Shown here in pieces: positions 1 through 7,862 of a stretch of 64,000 bases of DNA. The stretch spans positions 115,909-179,908 of the forward strand of contig JAHEDT010000003.1 of NCBI GenBank assembly GCA_024641085.1, written 5' to 3'. The notes beneath the pieces were generated by a model that made no database searches, was not told the DNA's origin, and was given only the letters and a program-made list of their open reading frames with translations. Made by a program: the position numbers and the translations under genes. Each line of letters opens with the position of its first letter. Position 1 is the stretch's first letter. Source of the DNA: Geobacteraceae bacterium. Its GTDB lineage: Bacteria; Desulfobacterota; Desulfuromonadia; Desulfuromonadales; BM103.

Positions 1-253
1 GCAGAGGGACAATGTCAGGTTACTAAATCAACTTCCATGCCAAGTATTAAAAAACCTTCCAATACCCTAAAAACATACACTTTACGAACAAATCCAGTGA
101 CGTATAGAAAACCATCAGGCCGATTTTTGTAGGATATTGCACAGGCAGAAGCGGATTATTCTTCATCTCTGGACGTTTTTTCCTGCAGATCATGACTGCT
201 CAATGCGTGCGTGGAATTGTCCCGGCGCGCCTATCCGCCAGTTGTTGACAGAC

Positions 254-283
254 AAAAGGCCCCAACGGAAACCGATGGGGCCT
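254..283 (-). terminator. Rho-independent terminator of the M24 peptidase gene
   Basis: An almost perfect hairpin has arms at 257-268 and 272-283 (AGGCCCCA pairs with TGGGGCCT, then an A-A mismatch, then CGG with CCG) around an AAA loop. On the minus strand it is followed by TTTT from the complement of 254-257. It lies 27 bases beyond the stop of the peptidase gene. The first 250 bases of the window hold nothing else I can support. Confidence 0.8.
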
Positions 284-309
284 ATAAAGTCGTTCATGCG
301 GGTCACTTG

Positions 310-1500
310 CTATACGACGATCAGCTCCTGGCTCGAAAAGGTCAGATGTTTGAGACCATCCTCTGCAACCCAGAAGGTGTTTTCGACACCAACTGCACCC
401 AGGCCTGGAAAGACAGCCTTGGGTTCGAAGGCAAACGTCATGTTCTCCTGCAACAGGTATTCGTTAAAACCTTTGGCAATAAAGGGATATTCGTCCAGCT
501 CCACACCGGTACCATGCCCAACAAAAGAGACCTGGGCGCCTTTGGAACCCATGAAGTTCTCCCGGTAGCCCATCTCGCAGGCCAGTTCGAGACACTCATT
601 GTACAACCCGCCCCAACTCGCGCCAGGCGTTGCCGACCGTTTGGCGTGTTCCTGGACCACCAGCATGTCGGCATAGGCTTTCACCAGCTTATCCGGTAGT
701 TCTCCAAGACTGAACATGCGGGTCTGATCAACTATGTAGCCGTCAAAAACACCTGATAAATCGACAACAATCGGTTCATGCCTGCGAATCTTTTTGAAGC
801 TCGCTCCTTGCGGAAAAGAGGGGTTGAGGCCAAGGCCGCCCAATGGGGTGTCCGAATAGGTTGGCACCGCACTGTCGGTTCCGGAGAAAACGTGTCCGTA
901 AAAAAGCTCGTTATTGAAACCGCGCATGCGGACCAGTCCTTGGTGACCAGCCTTCCTGGCAACAAATTCAAGCTCGGCGGCCAGTTCAAGGTCGGTCATC
1001 CCTTCCCGGAGGACTTCCGGCACCCGTTTGCAGACTTTTTCGACAATCAGAGCAGCATCTTTCATGATGTTGATTTCGTACCCTGACTTGATCGCCCTTA
1101 CATTACGGATCAGAGGGGTGGCATCGTTGACGGTTTCCGCCCCGAGCCCTGCCTGGAACCTGTTCATGACCGTTACCGGGACAACGTCGAGTTCCATGCC
1201 GACTGCTTTCGGTACTGTATAGCCGTAATCGACCAGCACACTGGGGATGTCGCGAGGGCTCCTGAACGGGACAACCTCCTTGAGACCCGACTCCATACGG
1301 GCCCGCGCATAGTCCTTGCGCACTAGGTACAGGGCCTCGCCTTCTACTGGCACGTAAAGCACACCTTGCTGGATGGCTCCTGTGAAGTAAAACAAGTCTG
1401 CGTTCTGCACGATGAGAGTCGCTTCCAGGCTGTGGATAGCCATCTCATTTTGCAGCCTTTGTATGCGACTCTTGAGCTCAACGGCAGGGGTGATCCGCAT
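310..1500 (-). CDS. M24 family metallopeptidase (Xaa-Pro aminopeptidase-like)
   Basis: A cytoplasmic pita-bread-fold peptidase of the proline aminopeptidase/creatinase family, 396 aa. Residues about 1-130 form the creatinase-type N-terminal domain and about 140-390 the catalytic domain. The expected metal ligands are visible: two Asp in VVDLSGVFDGYIVDQT, the His in VGHGTGVELDEYP, and the Glu residues in FAFEPKAVF and GVENTF. I place the start at 1500 because AAAGGAG lies just upstream; a longer frame to 1521 lacks this site. The gene stands alone and ends in a terminator. The substrate cannot be read from sequence: X-Pro dipeptides and creatine-like compounds are both cleaved by relatives. 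Confidence 0.88.
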   Translation of the reverse strand: MRITPAVELKSRIQRLQNEMAIHSLEATLIVQNADLFYFTGAIQQGVLYVPVEGEALYLVRKDYARARMESGLKEVVPFRSPRDIPSVLVDYGYTVPKAVGMELDVVPVTVMNRFQAGLGAETVNDATPLIRNVRAIKSGYEINIMKDAALIVEKVCKRVPEVLREGMTDLELAAELEFVARKAGHQGLVRMRGFNNELFYGHVFSGTDSAVPTYSDTPLGGLGLNPSFPQGASFKKIRRHEPIVVDLSGVFDGYIVDQTRMFSLGELPDKLVKAYADMLVVQEHAKRSATPGASWGGLYNECLELACEMGYRENFMGSKGAQVSFVGHGTGVELDEYPFIAKGFNEYLLQENMTFAFEPKAVFPGLGAVGVENTFWVAEDGLKHLTFSSQELIVV

Positions 1501-1953
1501 TTTCCGTCTCCTTTGCAACACCTGCGCAACGCCTGTGACACAGGTCGAAACTAAACTTTAAGGGCCAAGCAAAAGCTATTGATTTACAAGGGACAATTCG
1601 CAGGGCCAAGATCTTGGAAACATTCCCTCCGGACTATCCGGAAAAGCGTAGCCAGACGGATAAAAGTTTAATAACATACTGTTATAAAAGAGTTTTTAAA
1701 TACCACACTGGCAAAAGCAAGGCAATCAAATAGCAGGGCAACCGGTACGATTATCCTGACGGCCATCTCTTTTAAAATCAATGTATTCGAGTCGATGAAT
1801 ATTTAAACGACCAGATCCGGTCATGATTTATTTCTGTGCAGAATGCTAAAAATGTAGACTTGGCAAGTGCTTTAGCTATTGCTACTGGTCCTTTCCACAA
1901 AGCTATCCACAAACAGCTGTGGACGAGCGATGATCCCAGAGCATGCTCAACCC
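1501..1953. other. Intergenic region without a recognisable gene
   Basis: About 450 bases between the M24 peptidase start and the terminator of the cytochrome gene. It is AT-richer than its flanks. It should hold the peptidase promoter on the minus strand, but I cannot assign -35 and -10 boxes with confidence. The short frames here have no ribosome-binding sites or recognisable products. Confidence 0.5.
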
Positions 1954-1984
1954 AAAAAAACCGGCCGGGCAATTGCCCGGCCGG
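1954..1984 (-). terminator. Rho-independent terminator of the octahaem cytochrome gene
   Basis: Bases 1961-1984 are a perfect palindrome with arms CCGGCCGGGCAA and TTGCCCGGCCGG. On the minus strand it is followed by seven T (complement of 1954-1960). It lies 22 bases past the cytochrome stop. Confidence 0.92.
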
Positions 1985-2006
1985 ATGTAGCAGACAATAG
2001 CAGACG

Positions 2007-3335
2007 TTACTTCACATCCTGCTGATAGCGCTTCTGGTAATAGGCCTTCATCTCCTCGACACGCTTGGGATCAAAGCCCTTGGTATACCACTCGTGCTCT
2101 TTACGGCCATCAATGTATTTGGCGATGATCTCTTCGTACACTTCCGGTTTACCGGCCTTCTCGCAGGCCTCTTTCGACTGCGGCAGAAGTTCCGTATAGA
2201 AGTGTTTGGCGACGTCGTAGATGCCATGCCACCAGGCATAATCCGGGCCGCTCATGGCGGCACCATGACGGGCACGACGACCTTCATGATGCCAGAGCTC
2301 CCAGTAGGTCCAATCGATTTCATCGTCGAAATTACCCTTGGAAATGACCCCTTTCTCCATCAGCAGGTCACGGATCTCTTTAGCCGGGATGGCAAACTTG
2401 TCATTGTACATATCCACGAAGCTGTCTAGCTGGTTGTAGAAACCTTCCACAAAGGGAGCGCCGTGACATGCGGAGCAGACATCTTGCATGTCCTCAAGCT
2501 TCTTCTCCCAACCCTCGGTACGCTTGGAAATCGGTGCGCGCAGGTTCCAGGACAACCGGGTCCCGACATCATGGGTCACGGGCTGGTTGACGGTGGCACT
2601 CATGTGGCAGGTGGCACAGGTCGGGGCATCGTAGTAATCTTCACCGGCGACCCACTTCGGCTTATCCATATTCAGATCGTCTTCAAAGGCCCGGTAAAGG
2701 ATGCCGTGCTTGGACTCTTCGTAAACCTCTTTCTGTGGATGGTCAGGGCCGAGATGACACTTGCCGCAGGTTTCAGGCTTGCGCGCCTGTTCCTTGCTGA
2801 AGCGATGACGGGTGTGGCATGCCGAGCAGGTCCCCTTGGAACCGTCCGGGTTGACGCGGCCTATTCCGGTGTTGGGCCAGGTGTTGGTATCGAGCGAGCC
2901 ATCAGCTTTGACCTTGACGATGGAACCGTGGCACTGTCGGCAACCGACAGCAACGGCCGGCTCGCCACCGATCGTCTGGCCAAGGATGCCGTCCTGGGTA
3001 TTCAGGATGTCGCCCGCCTTGGCATGATGGCTGGCTTCCTGCTCCGTAGTTTCCTTGGGGTGACACTGCCCGCAGTCGCGGGGCGAAACGATGATCGCGA
3101 TCGAAAAACCATTGTGATCAAAAGCATCGGCATCGTCCTTTTCTGCTTTGTGGCACTCATAGCAGCCGACCCCGGCATTCCAGTGCGCACTGTCTTCCCA
3201 CTGACTGACGATTCCCGGCATGGCCGCGTGACAGCCAAGACATTCCTGGGTCTCCACAGAAAGACGATCCGTCGCAGCCAGGCTTGCTCCTGTCATCAGT
3301 AGAAGCAGCCCTGCCATCAGAAAACCTCTCCACAT
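2007..3335 (-). CDS. Octahaem c-type cytochrome, hydroxylamine oxidoreductase-like
   Basis: A periplasmic multihaem cytochrome of 442 aa. It has an N-terminal signal peptide (MWRGFLMAGLLLLMTGASLA) and eight CxxCH motifs in order: CLGCH, CYECH, CGQCH, CRQCH, CSACH, CGKCH, CATCH, CSACH. The count, spacing and the C-terminal GPDYAWWHG region match the HAO/octahaem nitrite-hydroxylamine reductase superfamily. Members from metal reducers are usually thought to work reductively or in NO/hydroxylamine detoxification, unlike ammonia-oxidiser HAO; which applies here is inference. Two ATG codons are possible: 3350, preceded by GAGGAGGT, and 3335, preceded by GGGAGG. I chose 3335 because it gives the cleaner signal peptide. 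No partner quinol oxidase is adjacent. An FNR/HcpR-like box lies upstream. Confidence 0.88.
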   Translation of the reverse strand: MWRGFLMAGLLLLMTGASLAATDRLSVETQECLGCHAAMPGIVSQWEDSAHWNAGVGCYECHKAEKDDADAFDHNGFSIAIIVSPRDCGQCHPKETTEQEASHHAKAGDILNTQDGILGQTIGGEPAVAVGCRQCHGSIVKVKADGSLDTNTWPNTGIGRVNPDGSKGTCSACHTRHRFSKEQARKPETCGKCHLGPDHPQKEVYEESKHGILYRAFEDDLNMDKPKWVAGEDYYDAPTCATCHMSATVNQPVTHDVGTRLSWNLRAPISKRTEGWEKKLEDMQDVCSACHGAPFVEGFYNQLDSFVDMYNDKFAIPAKEIRDLLMEKGVISKGNFDDEIDWTYWELWHHEGRRARHGAAMSGPDYAWWHGIYDVAKHFYTELLPQSKEACEKAGKPEVYEEIIAKYIDGRKEHEWYTKGFDPKRVEEMKAYYQKRYQQDVK

Positions 3336-3782
3336 AAATTGACCTCCCATTCCTCTGACCTCCTCAATGAAATTATGGCCGCAAAGGACCGCTAGCGATT
3401 GACCCGTCAGTAACGGCAACGAGCATGCGAAACATTTAAAATTACTAAGCAGGGTTAAAAGATATATTAAATGAGAATTTTCTCAACAATATGGGATCTG
3501 CCAAGCAGAATGTTTGACTCAGGTCAAATTCCGGACAGAAAAGCCTTTAAAATCACAGCTTGAAAAAATTACTAAAAATTTGGATAAATTCCGCGCCTTG
3601 GGAAGACCTCGCAAATGCAGGCAAAAGATGATACTCAGGAGTGGGCTCTGACCGGATGATTCTGAAACATCGACGACGAATCTGCGTCTCAGCAGACAAA
3701 TCTGGGGAAAAGATTCAGGGCGCTTGCCCTTAACAGACTTCGACTCTATACTGCGTCTTCAATGACCTGAGGAGAGAATGCA
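3336..3782. other. Divergent intergenic region between cytochrome and ZIP genes
   Basis: About 447 bases, AT-rich near the cytochrome side. It contains the TTTGAC-N4-GTCAAA palindrome listed separately and probably the promoters of both flanking genes. I see no further gene in it. Confidence 0.5.
3488..3528 (-). promoter_or_regulatory. CRP/FNR-superfamily box (HcpR/DNR-like) with candidate -10
   Basis: TTTGACTCAGGTCAAA at 3513-3528 is a perfect 6-4-6 palindrome. It matches the TTGAC-N4-GTCAA form reported for HcpR/DNR-type members of the CRP/FNR superfamily better than the canonical FNR TTGAT-N4-ATCAA. On the minus strand CATATT (complement of 3488-3493) could be the -10. That puts the box near -40, the class II activator position. 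The assignment to HcpR is inference; no regulator gene is in the window. Confidence 0.6.
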
Positions 3783-4556
3783 ATGTCTGAACAATGGTGG
3801 CAGGTACTCTTTGCCGGCAGTTTTGCGGGGGCGGCAACTTTTGCCGGAATGTTCATGGTTCTGGCCAGAGAGAGTTGGAGCCGCCGCTATTCTGCAGCCC
3901 TGGTGTCTTTTTCGGCAGGGGTCCTGCTCGGCGTCGGCGTCCTCCATATCCTGCCGGAATCGATGGAACTGAACTCCAGTGCTCCGCTGTTCATTCTGCT
4001 CGCTTTCGTCCTCTTCTATTTCTTTGAACACCACCTCTTGATCCACGCCGGCCACGAAGAACAGCACCATATCAATCTGGAAGTTGCCGATTGCCATGAT
4101 GAAGGCTGCCTTCACCCTCACCCGATGGGAATGATGGCTTTCGTCGGCATGGGACTCCACTCACTGATTGACGGGGTCATCATCGGTACCGGCTTTGAAG
4201 TCAGTCATGACATGGGGATACTGGCGGCCCTGGGCGTCATCGCCCATGAAGTCCCGGAAGGAATCGCCATGATCGCCATCCTGCTCCATTATGGCTGGGA
4301 GCGCAGAAAAGCTGTGCAGCTGACCTCCTTCGTCGCCCTGGCGACCCCCTTTGCAGCCGTCCTGACCTTTGCCCTGGTCAGCAACGTATCCAAGCCGCTG
4401 CTTGGCGCCCTGCTTGCCGGAGCGGGAGGGTCATTCATTTACATCGCCGCGTCAGATCTGATTCCGGAATCCCATCGCAGCCGGGGCTTATCGGCCACCT
4501 TGGCGCTTTGCTGCGGCATCCTGATAGCCTGGCTGGCTGGTCGCCTGGCTCATTAG
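3783..4556 (+). CDS. ZIP family divalent metal transporter
   Basis: An inner-membrane metal importer of the ZIP/ZupT type, 257 aa with about eight hydrophobic segments. The conserved helices IV and V are clear: GLHSLIDGVIIGTGF near residue 125 and AHEVPEGIAMIA near 158 carry the His, Asp and Glu metal ligands. A His-rich loop (HHINLEV...HDEGCLHPHP) lies between helices III and IV, as is common in ZIPs. The start follows AGGAGA at good spacing. The gene is alone on the plus strand, with no visible metal-responsive operator. Zinc is the default substrate; iron or manganese cannot be excluded. Confidence 0.88.
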   Translation: MSEQWWQVLFAGSFAGAATFAGMFMVLARESWSRRYSAALVSFSAGVLLGVGVLHILPESMELNSSAPLFILLAFVLFYFFEHHLLIHAGHEEQHHINLEVADCHDEGCLHPHPMGMMAFVGMGLHSLIDGVIIGTGFEVSHDMGILAALGVIAHEVPEGIAMIAILLHYGWERRKAVQLTSFVALATPFAAVLTFALVSNVSKPLLGALLAGAGGSFIYIAASDLIPESHRSRGLSATLALCCGILIAWLAGRLAH

Positions 4557-4621
4557 AACTCGACAAAAAAGCACACAGAAAATCTGCAGCGCGGAGCGTT
4601 CACCTTTCAGCTGATCACCTG

Positions 4622-5125
4622 TCACTTGATCCCGCAGTCATTCGGGTCGCCGGCCAGCTTGGCCAAGGCGTGCGGCAATGCTGGCAACACGACTTGTAGA
4701 TTTTCCCGGGCGGCTTTCGGGCTGCCGGGAAGATTGACAATCATGGTCCGTCGCCGCACCCCGACCACCGCCCTGGACAGCATCGCATGGGGCGTTTTAG
4801 CGAGACTCTGCATGCGCATCACTTCCGCCATCCCAGGGATTTGGTAATCGAGTACCTGCAAAGTAGCCTGGGGGGTGACATCCCGGGGAGTCAGACCAGT
4901 CCCGCCGGTCGTCACGATCAGATCGAGATGCTCCCGATCAGACCAGTCGACCAGAAGGCGGGCGATCGAAGTTATATCGTCCGGTAGCATCGCTTTATGG
5001 GTCACCTTGCCAATCACCGCCAGCATTTCAGTCACCAGCGGACCGCTCTCGTCAAGCCGCTCTCCCTGGGCACCCTTGTCGGAAAGGGTCAGGACTCCTA
5101 TGCAGTATGCTGTTGGCGCTTTCAC
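4622..5125 (-). CDS. mog: Molybdopterin adenylyltransferase, MogA/MoaB family
   Basis: Adenylylates molybdopterin before molybdate insertion in the molybdenum cofactor pathway; 167 aa and cytoplasmic. The TTGGTGLTPRDVTPQAT motif near residue 75 and the VNLPGSPKA motif near 130 are the family's nucleotide and pterin binding signatures. The start is GTG at 5125, preceded by AGGAGG. It overlaps the stop of the MOSC gene by four bases (GTGA), so the two are translationally coupled. It is the last gene of the long minus-strand run. MoaB and MogA are hard to tell apart by eye. Confidence 0.85.
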   Translation of the reverse strand: MKAPTAYCIGVLTLSDKGAQGERLDESGPLVTEMLAVIGKVTHKAMLPDDITSIARLLVDWSDREHLDLIVTTGGTGLTPRDVTPQATLQVLDYQIPGMAEVMRMQSLAKTPHAMLSRAVVGVRRRTMIVNLPGSPKAARENLQVVLPALPHALAKLAGDPNDCGIK

Positions 5126-5592
5126 TGGCCCTCCTGAACACCGACCGGCTCAAGGACGCGCAAATCGTCGCCGGCCTTCACCGAACCGCCCTGCAGGACA
5201 ATGGCAAAGACCCCTTCACGCGGCATGACACAATCACCGGCCTGGTGGTAGATGGCACAACGATCGTGGCAGACCTTGCCGATCTGGGTAATCTCCAGCA
5301 GAGCGCTTGCCCCGATCAGCAACCGTGTCCCGATCGGCAGAGAATACAAATCAATCCCGCGCGTCGTCAGGTTCTCGGCAAAATCACCAGGTCCGACATC
5401 GAGCCCGGCGGCACGCATTTTGTCGATACTCTCAATGGCCAGCAGGCTGACCTGTCGATGCCAGTCGCCACCATGGGCGTCACCGGCCAGGCCGAAACCT
5501 GCCTGCAGCTCCCCCTGACCGGCATCGGTCTTGCGCTCGCCCTTGGCTTTGCTGGTGCAGACGGCGATAATTTCGCGCTTCACTCTGTTCAC
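5122..5592 (-). CDS. MOSC domain protein
   Basis: A stand-alone MOSC (molybdenum cofactor sulfurase C-terminal) domain of 156 aa. GLAGDAHGGDWHRQVSLLA near residue 35 and the conserved Cys in ITQIGKVCHDRCAIY near 105 are the family hallmarks; in relatives the Cys is proposed to carry sulfur to, or bind, the Mo cofactor. The start is GTG at 5592, immediately after the TGA of the upstream gene; another GTG lies three codons in. The four-base overlap with mog supports a joint role in molybdopterin maturation. The substrate is unknown. Confidence 0.82.
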   Translation of the reverse strand: MNRVKREIIAVCTSKAKGERKTDAGQGELQAGFGLAGDAHGGDWHRQVSLLAIESIDKMRAAGLDVGPGDFAENLTTRGIDLYSLPIGTRLLIGASALLEITQIGKVCHDRCAIYHQAGDCVMPREGVFAIVLQGGSVKAGDDLRVLEPVGVQEGQ

Positions 5593-6645
5593 TCAACCAC
5601 CTGCCTTCTTGATCCTCAGTTCCAGCTCCTTGCGTGCCGCAGTGGCAATGATATTGGAAACCTGGCGGCTACGCGCCAGGTTCTTGATATCCTTCATCGC
5701 CAGACTGCTGACAAAACGCAAGGCTTTCGGTATAGGGGTCTTAGGATGCGTCACGAGAGCTTTTCTGATTTCGTAGTTCTTCAGCCAATCCTTGTTGAGC
5801 AGAATGGTCCGTATGATCTCATCACTGGAGGTCTTGTTCTTGGCAACCAACAACACCTCACCATCGCTGATTCTGGGATTCTTCATGACGGCAGCCTGCA
5901 CCAGCTTATTCGACTCCTTGATCAAGATGGAGCGCCATTCCTTGTCTCCGGTCAGCGCCATTTTGATCTTTTCAGCCACCTTGAGTTGCAGGGCGATCTG
6001 GTATTTCGAAAGGTTCTCCTGCTCCGCCTCCGCCATGAGAGACTCCAACTCTACCTGGCTGCGACCTTCATCCATATCGTCGTCTTCACCGGCATCGTCA
6101 GTCGAGTCCGGTTGCGATCCGTCAGGCTCGCAAGGCTCCGGCTCACTCCAGCCAAGTTTGTACTTAAGGGCTTTCTCGGCGGCAGGATTGGCGATCATGG
6201 TCTCAATCAGCACCGGGTTTTGAGCCAGCAGGTTTTCATGCCCCGCCAGGCGTTCGAGCACTTCATGGGAAGCTTTCCCAGCAAGGGAGATGAGGGTCTT
6301 GAGTGAAGTTGCCGGGTGCATGATAACCGCACCCATCAGGTCAGCATCGCCGACCCTCGCTCTGACCAGGAGTTCGAGCAATTGAGGATGCAGAGACTGA
6401 TCCCTGAGGACTGGCACTAGGATTGAACCCGGCAGGTCACAGAGACTTGCGACAGCGGCTTGTTTGATCTCTGCGTCCTGACTGCTGCAGAGGAAGAAGA
6501 GAACCGTCAAAAGATCTTTGCCGGCCAGGGGAAGAGTCCCCCGCGCTGCCGCCAACTGGACATCGCGGGGGGCTCCCGGCGTGACGATTCGCGCGACGTC
6601 GGCTGAAACCTTCAAACGCACTGTGTTGCTCTCGTGTCGTGTCAT
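5593..6645 (-). CDS. Conserved hypothetical helical-repeat protein
   Basis: 350 aa, no signal peptide or membrane segment. The sequence reads as repeated amphipathic helix pairs (for example QAAVASLCDLPGS, LLELLVRARVGD, KLVQAAVMKNPRIS, LVTHPKTPIPKALRF) of HEAT/leucine-rich-variant character, N- and C-terminal to a central acidic linker (about 175-195, rich in D and E). The repeated phrase 'hPxhs...hL' is typical of DUF2336-like scaffolds, but I cannot name the family. It sits directly between the SPOR gene and the MOSC gene with no gap to the latter. The function is unknown; a protein-binding scaffold is the best guess. Confidence 0.7.
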   Translation of the reverse strand: MTRHESNTVRLKVSADVARIVTPGAPRDVQLAAARGTLPLAGKDLLTVLFFLCSSQDAEIKQAAVASLCDLPGSILVPVLRDQSLHPQLLELLVRARVGDADLMGAVIMHPATSLKTLISLAGKASHEVLERLAGHENLLAQNPVLIETMIANPAAEKALKYKLGWSEPEPCEPDGSQPDSTDDAGEDDDMDEGRSQVELESLMAEAEQENLSKYQIALQLKVAEKIKMALTGDKEWRSILIKESNKLVQAAVMKNPRISDGEVLLVAKNKTSSDEIIRTILLNKDWLKNYEIRKALVTHPKTPIPKALRFVSSLAMKDIKNLARSRQVSNIIATAARKELELRIKKAGG

Positions 6646-6693
6646 GGCATCATTGAGGATCGTCGAATGTCAATCCAGGATCCCATCTTCATT

Positions 6694-7800
6694 TCATTTC
6701 GCCTTGACCACATCAGCCTTCAATCCAGCGGCCCCAACCTCTCGGGACGCCGCCATGGCGTCTTCCCTGGTCGCAAAGCGGCCGAAGCGAACCCGGCTCA
6801 GGGTCCTGACGACTTGAACCGGCTCAGGGTAGACCTTGACTCCTTCTTCCGAGAAACGCTGGGACAGTTTATTGACGTTGTCTCGCTTCAGGAAAGTCCC
6901 AGCATAGATAACATAACCTTCCCCGGCTGGCGTACTGTAGGAGCCAGGCTCGATCTTTCTTGCGAAAGCGAGCGCTTCATGGACTTCATCCTTGCTGAAG
7001 GTCCCGAGACGCAAACGCGTCATATTCAAGGTGGCATCAAGCGGAGTGATGAGGGGCTCATAGCCCAGCTGTTTGATTTTTTCGACCAGGGCCTTGCGGT
7101 TTGATTCCAGCAGGTAAGAACCGGCATCCAAGGTGAAAGCTCCGCCTTCCACCTGCTGTATCGACCTGGCAGATTCGACTGCAGGGTCCGCTTCGGCAGC
7201 GGTTGGGAGTTCAGCCTGAGGGACAGCGTCCTTGGGGGACAAATCCGCCGCCGGTGCAGGCCCCGGCAGCTTTGCTGTTTCAGACGGGGACGGTTCGGAA
7301 ACCGCCGGCCCGCTTGGCAGAACTCCACTCGGCTCTTGAGATTGTGTGACATCCGCCGGCTGCGGGGGTGGTGGTGGAGCCGCTACAGTGACATTTTTGA
7401 CAGATGGTTCAATCTGAGGGTCGACCGCTGGAGCCTCAGCAGGCTGCGGTGGCAAAGCCACCGACTTCGATCCTGGCTGAGCAGGCAATACCACGGTTGA
7501 CACAGATGTGGTCCCACCCAGGTCCATGAAGTAATATGCGCCTGCAGCACCGACGCCCACCAGGAACAGAATCAACAGCAGAATTCGTGTTCTCGATTGA
7601 CCTCCCCCTGTCACTCTCGCTACGGGTTCATCATCCCCCGGTTCTTCCGCCGGGTGTTCGCCCTCGGGGAAAATGGCACTAAAATCAGTCTCCGGGAAAT
7701 CATCATCGCTTAAACCCGCTCCTGATGAGGCGTCACGATCGTCCGGCCGGTTTGCCGGAAAATCATCATCGTCAAAAGTGAACTGGTCCTTGTCAGGCAT
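6694..7800 (-). CDS. Membrane-anchored SPOR domain protein
   Basis: 368 aa. A very acidic cytoplasmic N-terminus (about 1-70) is followed by one transmembrane helix (ILLLILFLVGVGAAGAYYF, near 75), then a long Pro/Ala-rich periplasmic linker (about 100-215). The end holds two SPOR-like modules, the last with GYVIYAGTFLKRDNVNKL and VRFGRFATREDAMAASREV. SPOR domains bind denuded glycan strands at division sites, so a cell-envelope or division role is likely. I use the ATG at 7800, preceded by GGGAGG; a longer frame to 7827 has no comparable site. Confidence 0.85.
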   Translation of the reverse strand: MPDKDQFTFDDDDFPANRPDDRDASSGAGLSDDDFPETDFSAIFPEGEHPAEEPGDDEPVARVTGGGQSRTRILLLILFLVGVGAAGAYYFMDLGGTTSVSTVVLPAQPGSKSVALPPQPAEAPAVDPQIEPSVKNVTVAAPPPPPQPADVTQSQEPSGVLPSGPAVSEPSPSETAKLPGPAPAADLSPKDAVPQAELPTAAEADPAVESARSIQQVEGGAFTLDAGSYLLESNRKALVEKIKQLGYEPLITPLDATLNMTRLRLGTFSKDEVHEALAFARKIEPGSYSTPAGEGYVIYAGTFLKRDNVNKLSQRFSEEGVKVYPEPVQVVRTLSRVRFGRFATREDAMAASREVGAAGLKADVVKAK

Positions 7801-7862
7801 AAAAATCCTCCCATGTCGGGCAACCAATCATTCCAGAGTCGCCAGGATTGATAACTGAACGG

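Noticed and set aside
2463..3302. Long plus-strand frame opposite the cytochrome gene
   Set aside because: It is antisense to the eight CxxCH motifs, has no ribosome-binding site and reads as low-information sequence; the minus strand is clearly the gene.
5107..6306. 399-codon plus frame opposite the MOSC and helical-repeat genes
   Set aside because: It runs across two well-supported minus-strand genes and shows no family motif.
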